Shown here: in pieces, positions 9,001 to 12,991 of the stretch
Layout of the letters: every line of letters starts with the position of its first letter
How positions within the stretch are numbered: position 1 is the first letter of the stretch
Assembly: GCA_000715855.1 (NCBI GenBank)
Contig: KL571208.1
Span: forward strand, 9,420 to 23,997
From: Actinoplanes liguriensis
GTDB taxonomy: Bacteria; Actinomycetota; Actinomycetes; Mycobacteriales; Micromonosporaceae
Direction: 5' to 3'
Length of the DNA stretch: 14,578 bases
The notes under the pieces: model-generated
What the model saw: only the letters and a program-made list of their open reading frames with translations
Told to the model about the DNA's origin: nothing
Database searches by the model: none
Made by a program: the position numbers and the translations under genes

Positions 9001-10665
9001 AACAAGGTCAAGTCCGCGGTCTCGTCGGTCAGCCACACCGTGAGCTCATACTCGTCGCAGGCCTATTCAGCGGCGTACAGCTACGGCTCGTACGTGTATC
9101 ACTCCGCGGCGAGCAGCTACTACTCCGTGAAGGCCAAGGCGTACAGCGCGGTCGCCTACGTGGCCAAGCGGACCGGCATGAAGAGGCTGGCGAAGGCAGC
9201 CGAGCGGGGCCGGGCGAAAGCCACGAAGAAGAAGCGTCAACACGCGCACAAGGCCTACAAGGCACACAAGGAAGCGCAGCGTAAAGGCCACGCGCTGAAA
9301 CAACGGGCCGTGCGCGCGGTGGTCAAGGTGGCCAAGAAGGTCAACGACGCCGCGAAGAAGACCGCCAAATACGTCAAGGAACACAAGAAACAGATCATCG
9401 CGGCCGCCGCCATTGTTGCGACCGTCGCCGCATCGATCGCTCTCGGCCCGGTCGGCGGCATCGTCGCCGGCATCGCGATCAGCATGGTCAAGGACGCCGC
9501 CTCCGGCGACATCCACAGCCTCTCCGACCTCGGCTCCTCCCTGGCCAGCGCAGCCTTTACGGGTGTACTCGGCGCGGCGACCGGCGGCCTGGGTGGCGCG
9601 ATCGGCGGCAAGCTCGCCGGCATGGCCGCCTGCAAGCTCGGCGCGGGCCTCCTCGGCAAGATCGCCTCAGGCGGCATCGGCGGCGGCATCGGCGACGGCA
9701 TCTCCGACGCTGCGGAACAGCTCGCAACCACTGGTCACGTCAACTGGTCGCAGACCGCTCAGGCGGCCGCAACCGGTGCCATCATCGGAGCAGTAACCGG
9801 CGGCGCAGCGAAGTGTCACAGCTTCGACCCGTCGACACAGGTCATGATGGCCGACGGCTCGACCAAGAAGATCGCCGACGTCAAGTTGGGCGACAAGGTC
9901 CTGGCGACAGACCCCGAGACCGGCGAGACAGAAGGCAAACCCGTCAGCGTCCTGCACCACCACCAGGACACCGACCTCGCCGACGTCACGGTCAAAGACG
10001 ACAAGACCGGCAAGACAACCGTCGTCCACGCAACCGCGAACCACCCCTTCTGGAACGCCACCACGAAGGAATGGACCGAAGCCAAGGACCTGAAAGCCGG
10101 CGACAAACTCCGCAACGCCGACGGCGAGACCACCCAGACGGTCGCCGCGATCAAGGTCTGGACCGGCCTCAAGTGGATGGACGACCTCACGGTCAACGAC
10201 ATCCACACGTACTATGTGATCGCCAGTGATGAACCCCTGCTGGTACACAACAACAGCCGGTGTGGCGGCGAAGTTGGCCTCGGCAAGACAGACCTTGGTC
10301 AGGCCGTCGATGCCGGTCGGCTGGCTCGAAAGAAACGGAACGGAAATGGCGCCGCAGCCCGAATTGTCGACGCAAATGGTAATGAGAGAATTGAGGTGGC
10401 CTTCGCGTCGAAGGGTAGGAACAACCATGCCGAGCGAAAGTTGCTGCGCCTAAAGCTCGAAGAGGGTGAGTCGATCACGGAGATCTACTCAGAACGCCGG
10501 GCTTGCATTGGGACAAATGCTTGCAGGACCGAATTGGAGGACAGGGGAATTACTCACACTTGGGGAGTTCCCTGGGATAAGTCGGGGACCGAGACGGCCG
10601 ATACAAGTAATGACCTTATTAATAAGCATGTCAGTGAGGTATTCCGCCAACAGCGTTCCAAGTAG
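1..10665 (+). CDS. Giant Rhs/YD-repeat polymorphic toxin with LamG, ricin-B, HINT and C-terminal deaminase-fold toxin domain (5' partial)
   Basis: The frame is open from base 1 to the TAG at 10663-10665. The first in-frame ATG is at 16, but no signal peptide or clear ribosome binding site precedes it, so the true start is probably upstream of the window. Counting from that ATG: Pro/Ser/Ala-rich linker (about 20-80); beta-rich region (85-243); DNRLRE-type domain starting near SDVYVDNDSGTG (248-430); FN3-like domain (435-532); Rhs N-terminal segment (535-650); YD repeats to about 2860, interrupted by LamG-like domains (779-1013, 1068-1417, 1937-2146); Rhs core ending at DPTG (2987-2990); Tyr/Ser-rich then basic segment (2995-3126); Gly/Ala-rich hydrophobic segment (3127-3265); HINT (3267-3412); deaminase-fold toxin (3414-3549). 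In the polymorphic-toxin family the Rhs part is an export and encapsulation shell and the tip is the effector. The role as an antibacterial toxin is inferred from this architecture and from the SUKH-like neighbour 31 bp downstream. Confidence 0.93.
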   Translation, partial: ASRWSMKANSLDVSLGVAGAKAKTAAKTPATASPPSSVPPSTTPSASPSAAPSGAPSVSPSAASSVPAAQSAPASPSAPTPAAVTVPDPLVSMELSSGASVGYDLNGAAAVTPTVKDAVAAYRAVLPGTDLELQTFANGVKETLVLASPKAGNEWVFPLRLDGLTPRMAADGSVELVGSDGKVQASFPHGSMKDSKFNPLSGDMATSSAVSMTLTEVNGEPALKVVADRKWLDDPARVYPVRVDPTVTTGDSSDVYVDNDSGTGAADQNGDNLPVGTWDGTAATKTRSFIHFTGATTPAVNQRITAASLKLYLTWQLDCTQDRAFNVYGVAEAWGDTALSTATWPGPDLNVPAAGSLTVTDPGVACTNTGADRSIGKWVTVPMTNLAVFNSWTSGTTNNGLALVAASETDKYGWKRFTSTNFASAAYEPQLTLTYTPNVVPQIDTRFPSDNTVVETLTPQLVARGHDPDAYPNKGLDYAFTVYDSAGKTVVASGATTSSWQVPAGKLAWNSSYYYTVKIGDKVGASAESNAFAFTTPVPQPRLTSDLAQNPGAGFDPNNGNYTTSTSDAQVTGVGPSLEISRSYNSLDTRRSGAFGQGWSSILDVKATERPDASGAVQTVVITYPNGSEVAFGRNADGTFTAPSGRYAVLTQNGTTGYTLTDKDATQYVFSGVAGSKVFPISKITDANGRSLTFGYDSAGHVSTMTNASGRTLTLTWGAAVSATDTPHVATVTTDAPAAGGSGYTWTYAYATGDQLTSVCPPGTSTACTTYTWGNTNNQYANTVLNLNPYSYWRLNDASGASAVSSVLTNAGVDNGTYKNVTLGGAPSLAGSGATTAAFNGASSYVQLPGRLVTDGSYQTVSMWFKTATTGGVLFSYNSNPITSTTGSSTYTPSLYVDKNGYLRGEFWQGTGTTIKSKTTVTDNAWHQVVLSGVGSTQTMYLDNVAQGSLAGTITVAGATGSAYEYIGAGFVGGGWPDHVNTGASPAKPTYFNGSIADVGFFTKALTGTDVGLLYAAATKPSSTIQTITSPGGRVQAQVAVSNVTGQVTSVTDENGGTWTMGKPTVSGSSSVYAASVLGGKPTNYWRLGETDADTTDAVNEVAGDTATYNTVTLGGTGPFSDSTAATFNGTTSSVTLPNTVAPTGPNSVGVWFNTTATGKVLLASQAGAIGETTAPGLPTLWISADGKLRGLSPSTTPTGPIRSAYVGKCLDDYHGETTAATKIEIFDCNDSWPQNFTLAADSTIQFQGKCLEVAGAGKVDRTLVQLNTCTAGVGQIWQSYSGGFRNPNSAKCLDLPALPNYTQVQIYTCNNTDSQKWTMSLASDTVVNDGKWHSAVLTSTTTNQTLYLDGVAQSGSGAVAGAATFNPGNQPNAYLGAGFTGSGWSGLTANTTSYYSGKLAEAAFYPSELTADQVAAQFEASKQTVAVAVTTVDTTVKTITMPVKNVTVTDPGGKTIAYAYDLINNRQIAETDALGNVTKYGYDTGGFESLVYDPNGVRTLGIQDARGNTIQQVTCQDQSANRCASTYFGYYLNTASPVDPRNDVMITSGDGRSSGKDDTTYRTTYDYDAKGNPLGTTDPLGGTTSTLFTDGTTVKAYGSDTVFAPAGLPYRIVNASGGVQLISYYANGDVAQAVSPAGEVSTYTYDKLGRKLTETITTSTFAQGRTSSFTYDPQGRVLTETDPPVDNRVTGGKHTAVTTNVYDADGNMTSQTLSDSSGGDVARTQTVTFNSHGQKQSQTDAVGKSTSFTYNAYGQVVTETDSDGGVTAFEVDAEGNVLSETMKGWTGDPNNASAPTDLITETNVYDPAGRLISRTDAEGRKTAYTYTDNGLTASVTVSKGSDSYLQEKSEYDNDGNVTTQWTNNGVTKTQFAYDNAGRQYRTTVDPDGVNRVTTNELDATGNVVSTIQKVGTGNALNATRYRYDREGRITAQTAYNSDPVTTPVARWKLNQSSGNDVADSSGNNPLTAAGVTWTNDTTRGQVATFDGTTAAITGSDASVDSTRPYTVSAMVKLAGKSTDSRVVALQGKLSALPLALYYQASTDRWHVAVAAEKTDGSIAWTSGDGSSSPAVNTWIHLAVAVDPQNKKVVLYVNGTAEATLTGTQAFNVPASSILIGRPYDKIGFTGSISDVQAYQSALDAGQVAAITAGTAPAAAATVSRSSNALDEGGLVLHSKDPLGNVTDIDYDEAERPTVTTAPAVTAETFSGQVTARPVSSAGYDTFGDQTESLDANGNKTWSIYDRAGRAVETHGAAYVTPGGVTINPVSSVEYDTLGQTTKSTDELGNETTYTYDQLGRVAKTVTPNGGVTTVTYDQVGEPLTVKAPTGAVTSMTYDFVGRKVDVTQAVRQTSQALTSHNTYNTAGLIESTKSPAGVTESYTYNNAGDQLTVKDGAGQVTTSEYDGLGRVTGVVAPDGGYQTTTYDMLGRGTATAAYASKTSSTALTSGKQTYDAMGNVLTSTDGLNTVTSFTYDPTGMVLTENQPTAPGTSIKTSFGYDLAGNRTRFTDGRQNAFWTTYNSWNLPESTIEPVTSQYISLADRSYTTTYDAAGQAVKLTSPGGVEQTYAYDTMGNLTDQTGTGAEAATSARKFSYDLGGRVTKFSSPGGDNTIEYDDRNLPTKITGPAGNSSFGYTDDGLVAARTDAAGTTNYVYDNADRLFSLKNTTAGTDLTYSYDQTSAVSQITYGGTGNRRIFTYDGLHRTTGDELKTSGGTSIAKISYEWDKNSNETSKTTTNFGSNTTIRNDYTYDLADRLTSWNNGTTTIGYTYDDSGNRTGNGSTTYTYDERNRLVTDSAGVSYGYTPRGTLKNVVGPNAAYTTTSDAFDQTVSQSYGGGTQTYGYDALGRALQAGFSYTGMGNDLAQDDSGATYVRDPGSGLVGEASGGNTRLVWTDLHDDVVGQFTATGTTLNGSTVYDPLGAVQTTAGMIGNLGYQSEYTESTTGRVNMAARWYNSGTGQFDNRDTVSNNPVPDSVSANRYQYADANPMTATDPTGHSSWWNKVKSAVSSVSHTVSSYSSQAYSAAYSYGSYVYHSAASSYYSVKAKAYSAVAYVAKRTGMKRLAKAAERGRAKATKKKRQHAHKAYKAHKEAQRKGHALKQRAVRAVVKVAKKVNDAAKKTAKYVKEHKKQIIAAAAIVATVAASIALGPVGGIVAGIAISMVKDAASGDIHSLSDLGSSLASAAFTGVLGAATGGLGGAIGGKLAGMAACKLGAGLLGKIASGGIGGGIGDGISDAAEQLATTGHVNWSQTAQAAATGAIIGAVTGGAAKCHSFDPSTQVMMADGSTKKIADVKLGDKVLATDPETGETEGKPVSVLHHHQDTDLADVTVKDDKTGKTTVVHATANHPFWNATTKEWTEAKDLKAGDKLRNADGETTQTVAAIKVWTGLKWMDDLTVNDIHTYYVIASDEPLLVHNNSRCGGEVGLGKTDLGQAVDAGRLARKKRNGNGAAARIVDANGNERIEVAFASKGRNNHAERKLLRLKLEEGESITEIYSERRACIGTNACRTELEDRGITHTWGVPWDKSGTETADTSNDLINKHVSEVFRQQRSK
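70..267 (+). repeat. Pro/Ser/Ala-rich low-complexity linker in the Rhs protein
   Basis: The translation is a run of short Ser-Pro, Ala-Pro and Pro-Ser units with almost no other residue types, between the N-terminal lead and the first folded beta domain. Such linkers are common in secreted actinobacterial wall proteins, where they span the cell wall. This supports surface or extracellular location but is not proof. It also generates long spurious reading frames on other strands. Confidence 0.7.
2350..3054 (+). other. LamG/concanavalin-like domain 1 within the Rhs protein
   Basis: The segment opens with the NPYSYWRLND signature, then shows TAAFNGASSYVQLP, AWHQVVLSG, TMYLDNVAQGSL and a closing FNGSIADVGFFTKALT. 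These are typical landmarks of the LamG_3-type jelly-roll fold in secreted actinobacterial proteins. The domain probably binds glycans or wall polymers. It interrupts the YD shell, so it is likely displayed on its outside. Confidence 0.8.
3217..4266 (+). other. LamG-like domain 2 split by an inserted ricin-B-type lectin domain
   Basis: The LamG half begins at KPTNYWRLGET and runs to about 3600. From about 3601 to 3960 there is a ricin-type beta-trefoil, shown by three Cys-Leu lobes (GKCLDD, GKCLEV, AKCLDL) with QNF, QIW and QKW lobe ends. The LamG fold then resumes with GKWHSAVLTS, TLYLDGVAQ and AEAAFYPSELT. Both are carbohydrate-binding families, so a glycan-binding accessory role is inferred. 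Codons at 3622-3650 are unusually A/T-ending for this gene, close to the insertion point. Confidence 0.75.
5824..6453 (+). other. LamG/concanavalin-like domain 3 within the Rhs protein
   Basis: The segment starts at VARWKLNQSSGNDVADSSG and continues through ATFDGTTAAITG, SAMVKLAG, NTWIHLAVAVD, VVLYVNGTAEATL and a closing GFTGSISDVQAYQSAL. It is more canonical than the other two LamG-like domains and diverged from them, so it is not a recent duplicate. It separates the middle and final YD blocks. Confidence 0.8.
9814..10251 (+). other. Pretoxin HINT (intein-like autoprocessing) domain
   Basis: The domain begins with Cys3267 in KCHSFDPSTQVMMADGS, has the block GDKVLATDPETG, the conserved ATANHPFW motif, and ends HTYYVIASDEPLLVHN at residues 3410-3412. 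This matches the polymorphic-toxin pretoxin-HINT family, which sits just upstream of the toxin tip and is believed to release it by self-cleavage. The catalytic Cys, the NHPF His and the terminal HN are all present, so it should be active. Cleavage itself is inferred. Confidence 0.88.
10255..10662 (+). other. C-terminal deaminase-superfamily toxin domain
   Basis: This is the last 136 residues of the Rhs protein. It carries a zinc-deaminase signature: NNHAERKLL (H3471-A-E3473) and, downstream, YSERRACIGTNAC (C3497, C3503), giving HAE plus Cys-x5-Cys. His and the two Cys would bind zinc and the Glu would be the proton shuttle. Deaminase-fold tips of polymorphic toxins include DNA, RNA and nucleotide deaminases; the substrate and exact subfamily cannot be read here. 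GC falls to about 53% at 10381-10440 against 75% at 9601-9660, consistent with a cassette exchanged separately from the shell. Confidence 0.8.
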
Positions 10666-10696
10666 ATCGATGCGGTCCTGAAGTTTGGATTAGTTG

Positions 10697-11167
10697 ATGA
10701 GCGAAGATGGTCAGATTCGGTACAGCGCTGATTATGTTCAGGACGTGGTTGACGATGTCATTCGCGATTACCTAGTGAAGTATGGAATTCCGCGCGTTGC
10801 CGACTTCATAGAGGAGGGGCCGTCGGGGGCTCATGCGGATGAATCTCATCCTGGCCTTCTGCTGCTGGGCTATGTGGGCGATCCAGACGAGGCCTTTTAT
10901 ATCAGATGCGAGACCGGTGATGTGTTTTACCTCAATTCGAAGACTTCATTTTTTGTAAACTCTTCTCCGCAGCTTTTCGTGGCGTCATTCCGGGCATACC
11001 TTGATGTTACCTACGGGGACCTGGCGGGGCGGGATGATCTTGTTGAAGCGCGGCTGAGGGCGGAATTGCTTGCACTCGATCCGGCGGCGATCGAGGATCC
11101 TGATTCTTTTTGGAACGATACCCTCGGCGACGTGTTAATTGGTATTTATGGAGACGATCCAGACTAG
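10697..11167 (+). CDS. SUKH-4-like immunity protein
   Basis: The protein has 156 residues from ATG 10697; a TTG codon directly before it is a possible alternative start. A weak GGA Shine-Dalgarno-like triplet lies 7 nt upstream. Residues 54-79 (LLLLGYVG, then YIRCETGDVFYL) and 85-102 (FFVNSSPQLFVASF) match the SUKH/SMI1-KNR4 pattern of a Gly-bearing strand followed by an NSS-x-x-x-F helix start. The protein is acidic, as toxin-binding immunity proteins often are. It follows the deaminase-tipped Rhs gene after 31 bp on the same strand, probably as one transcript. By family and position it should bind and neutralise that toxin. GC is very low for this genome (22 of 60 bases at 10921-10980), indicating recent acquisition. 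A different immunity family is possible. Confidence 0.72.
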   Translation: MSEDGQIRYSADYVQDVVDDVIRDYLVKYGIPRVADFIEEGPSGAHADESHPGLLLLGYVGDPDEAFYIRCETGDVFYLNSKTSFFVNSSPQLFVASFRAYLDVTYGDLAGRDDLVEARLRAELLALDPAAIEDPDSFWNDTLGDVLIGIYGDDPD

Positions 11168-11218
11168 GTTGTTTCTCTCGATAGCGGCGCTAGTGCGGTC
11201 CTCCTTAATTGGCATTTA
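11135..11218 (+). repeat. Pair of 14-bp direct near-repeats at the immunity gene 3' end
   Basis: TTAATTGGTATTTA at 11135-11148 encodes part of LIGIY in the immunity protein. TTAATTGGCATTTA at 11205-11218 lies after its stop, 70 bp on, with one mismatch. The second copy may be a trace of a decayed paralogous gene tail or a small duplication; chance is not excluded. Confidence 0.4.
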
Positions 11219-11350
11219 GTTTCATGAGTTAGGTTTCGTGCCTGTTTTAGGGCAAGTCCGCAAGGTTGGGATTGTCGATGAAACGCGCCGTCGTTGACGC
11301 TTGGCATAGGACACAGGGTGTTTGTTTACCAGCGAGGCCGCCGACGATCC
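11168..11350. other. Short intergenic region between immunity gene and IS630 element
   Basis: This is low-GC, non-coding-looking sequence of 183 bp. I see no convincing hairpin followed by a T-run, so no terminator is called for the toxin/immunity transcript. It holds one copy of a 14-bp near-repeat (11205-11218) of sequence at the end of the immunity gene (11135-11148). A short open frame begins at ATG 11278 and runs into the IS630 element. Confidence 0.5.
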
Positions 11351-11352
11351 TA

Positions 11353-11381
11353 GTGTCGCGTGTCTGAAGTGATTTGACGGT
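11353..11381 (+). repeat. IS630 left inverted repeat
   Basis: It pairs with 12871-12899: 16 identical bases (GTGTCGCGTGTCTGAA), a 4-base stretch with three mismatches, then TTTGACGGT identical, giving 26 of 29 matches. The preceding TA is the target site. The inner TTTGACGG resembles a -35 hexamer pointing toward the transposase start at 11403, but I see no good -10 at normal spacing. Confidence 0.9.
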
Positions 11382-11402
11382 TGGAGTGCGGGACAATGAG
11401 GC

Positions 11403-12475
11403 ATGTCTGTTGCTGCCCCGTTGGTCCTGCGCCCCGGTGACGATGCTCGTTTGCGGGCGTTGACGCGGTCGTCAACGGCGCCGGCCGGGCATGTGCAGCG
11501 GGCCCGGATGGTGTTGCTGGCCGCTGACGGGTTGCCGAACGCGCAGATCGGCCGGCAGGTCGGGATGACCCGGCAGACGGTGATCGCCTGGCGTGCCCGC
11601 TATGAGGCCGGCGGGATGGATGCTCTCGCGGATCTACCCCGTTCCGGACGACCACCGGTGATCGACGAGTCCGCGATCATCACCCGAACGCTGAACCCGC
11701 CGCCGACGGCCTCGGGGTTACGCACTGGTCGTCACGGCTGCTGGCCGATCGTCTGACCCGTGACGGGACGCCGGTCAGCTTCGCCGAGATCGCCCGGATC
11801 TGGCGGGACTGGGGCCTGCAGCCGCATCGGAGCGAGACGTTCAAGTTCTCCACCGACCCGCAGTTGGAAGCCAAGATCCGCGACGTCGTCGGCCTGTATC
11901 TGGACCCGCCGGCCAACGCGGTCGTGGTCTGCGTGGACGAGAAGAGCCAGATCCAGGCGTTGGACCGCACGGCGCCGCTGCTACCGATGCGCTTCGACCA
12001 GGCCGAACGTCGCACCCACGACTACAAGCGGCATGGCACCACCACCCTGTTCGCCGCGCTCGAAGTCGCCACCGGCAGGATCACCGCGGACGCCTGCTAC
12101 CAGCGGCACCGTAATGGCGAGTTCCTCGCCTTCCTCAAACAGGTCGCTAAAGCCCACCCGAGGGTAAAACTGCACGTCGTGGCCGACAACTACGCCACCC
12201 ACAATCATCCCAACGTCAAAGCCTGGCTGGCGAAAAACCCGCGGATCACCATGCATTTCACCCCGACCAGCGCGTCCTGGATGAACATGGTCGAGATCTT
12301 CTTCGGCATCATCACCCGCCAAACGATCCGCCGCGGCACGTTCACCAGCGTGCCGGACCTGATCGGCGCGATCCGCGCGTTCATCGACGGCTACAACCAG
12401 CGCTGCGAACCGTTCCGCTGGACCAAGACCGCCGACCAGATCCTCACCAAGGCTCAACGCAGGCCTTCGGCCTGA
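11403..12475 (+). pseudogene. IS630-family transposase, interrupted by a -1 frameshift
   Basis: From ATG 11403 the first frame encodes an N-terminal helix-turn-helix region (NAQIGRQVGMTRQTVIAWRARY) and stops at TGA 11754-11756. The rest lies in the -1 frame and runs to TGA 12473-12475. Joining at GGGG (11714-11717), with the next codon GTT at 11717, gives SGVTHWSSRLLADRL, the sequence expected in this family, and a 357-residue product of normal length. The DDE triad is intact: D179 (CVDEKSQ), D262 (VVADNYATH) and E298 (MNMVEIFFG), with 35 residues between the last two. The break is either a one-G deletion or a programmed -1 slip on GGG, as some IS630 members use. A GAGG only 1 nt before the ATG is a poor ribosome site. 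Confidence 0.88.
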
Positions 12476-12477
12476 CG

Positions 12478-12834
12478 TCAAAGATCACGCCATACGTGCG
12501 GTTCCTGGTAGGCGTGCCAGCCGCGGAAGAACCAGTCCGCCAGATCCCGCAGCCGTTCCAAGCAGTCCTCGTAGTACTGCACCGGCTCCGGCCGAGGAAA
12601 GTTCGGGTGACCGGTCCACTCGGCCACGAAGTGTGAGACCTCATAGAAGCCCTCCGCCAGCCAGCGCGGTAGATCGTCACGGCCTTCGTATAGCCCACAG
12701 ACCGCCCGCATCGCCCGCTCCAACCGGCTGAACGCCGCCCGATCCCAGACAAGGCCCTCGCCCCGCAGACACAGCAGGAAACTACCTTCCGCCGCCTCGA
12801 ACTCCTGCCCCAACACGATCAATGCGTCATCCAC
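12478..12834 (-). CDS. Hypothetical acidic protein, passenger gene inside the IS630 element
   Basis: I do not recognise this protein. It has 118 residues from GTG 12834, with AGGA 7 nt upstream of that start, which decides it. By my count it has 22 Asp/Glu, 12 Arg, no Lys and six Trp, so it is strongly acidic. There are no membrane segments or signal peptide, so it should be cytoplasmic. Its second half is rich in aromatic and acidic residues (FVAEWTGHPNFPRPEP, YYEDCLERLRDLADWFFRG). Its stop codon is 2 bp from that of the transposase, the two genes converging within the palindrome TGACGTCA (12473-12480), and its start is 36 bp inside the right inverted repeat. It is therefore carried by the element. 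Function is unknown; its small acidic character would suit a binding or immunity-type protein, but that is speculation. Confidence 0.72.
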   Translation of the reverse strand: MDDALIVLGQEFEAAEGSFLLCLRGEGLVWDRAAFSRLERAMRAVCGLYEGRDDLPRWLAEGFYEVSHFVAEWTGHPNFPRPEPVQYYEDCLERLRDLADWFFRGWHAYQEPHVWRDL

Positions 12835-12870
12835 GCCCGCATCCTGACAGCCGGGTACGACAAACCCGAC

Positions 12871-12899
12871 ACCGTCAAACTATTTCAGACACGCGACAC
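12871..12899 (-). repeat. IS630 right inverted repeat
   Basis: This is the reverse complement of 11353-11381 with 26 of 29 matches, followed by the TA at 12900-12901. Its inner TTTGACGG points toward the GTG start of the passenger gene at 12834, so both genes of the element are read inward from similar terminal sequence. Confidence 0.9.
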
Positions 12900-12901
12900 T
12901 A

Positions 12902-12952
12902 GTGCGCGTCGGGGTCTCGCGTGAGGGTACGTGGGGGGACTGTAAATAGAAC
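12902..12952. other. 51-bp host spacer between the IS630 and ISL3 elements
   Basis: This short unique stretch follows the right-hand TA of the IS630 element. Its last 8 bases, AATAGAAC at 12945-12952, would be the left copy of the 8-bp target duplication expected for ISL3 elements; the other copy would lie beyond the window. No gene is seen. Confidence 0.55.
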
Positions 12953-12978
12953 GGCTCTGTCTCACTTTCGGTGGTGAC
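12953..12978 (+). repeat. ISL3 left inverted repeat
   Basis: The 26 bases are identical to the reverse complement of 14553-14578. It lies 13 bp beyond the transposase stop codon. Confidence 0.93.
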
Positions 12979-12991
12979 AGGGAGTGAGTTG

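Larger units (their letters stand above)
11353..12899. mobile_element. IS630-family insertion sequence with passenger gene
   Basis: The element is bounded by matching inverted ends (GTGTCGCGTGTCTGAA at both) and flanked on each side by TA (11351-11352 and 12900-12901), the target duplication typical of IS630/Tc1-mariner elements. At 1547 bp it is longer than the usual 1.1-1.2 kb for this family. The extra length is occupied by an opposite-strand gene at 12478-12834. The transposase frame is broken by one shift, so the element is autonomous only if that shift is programmed. Confidence 0.9.

Noticed and set aside
6097..9036. Minus-strand open frame of 979 codons
   Set aside because: It is a composition shadow of the YD-repeat region, with no motifs and no ribosome site seen.
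9667..10428. Minus-strand open frame of 253 codons opposite the HINT region
   Set aside because: The plus strand carries conserved HINT motifs here, and the antisense translation has no recognisable domain.
11148..11219. Possible 23-codon leader-type frame overlapping the end of the immunity gene
   Set aside because: It is too short, with no ribosome site or conserved feature. Only the embedded 14-bp near-repeat is worth noting.
11168..11350. Rho-independent terminator after the immunity gene
   Set aside because: I found no stable hairpin followed by a T-run. Terminators of this type are also often weak or absent in high-GC actinobacteria.
11222..11404. Minus-strand 60-codon frame overlapping the IS630 left end
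   Set aside because: It crosses the element boundary, has no ribosome site and looks like no known protein.
11864..12475. Treating the second half of the IS630 transposase as a separate gene starting at TTG 11864
   Set aside because: The family sequence continues without loss upstream of that codon in the same frame back to the frameshift at 11717, so this is the second part of one split gene.
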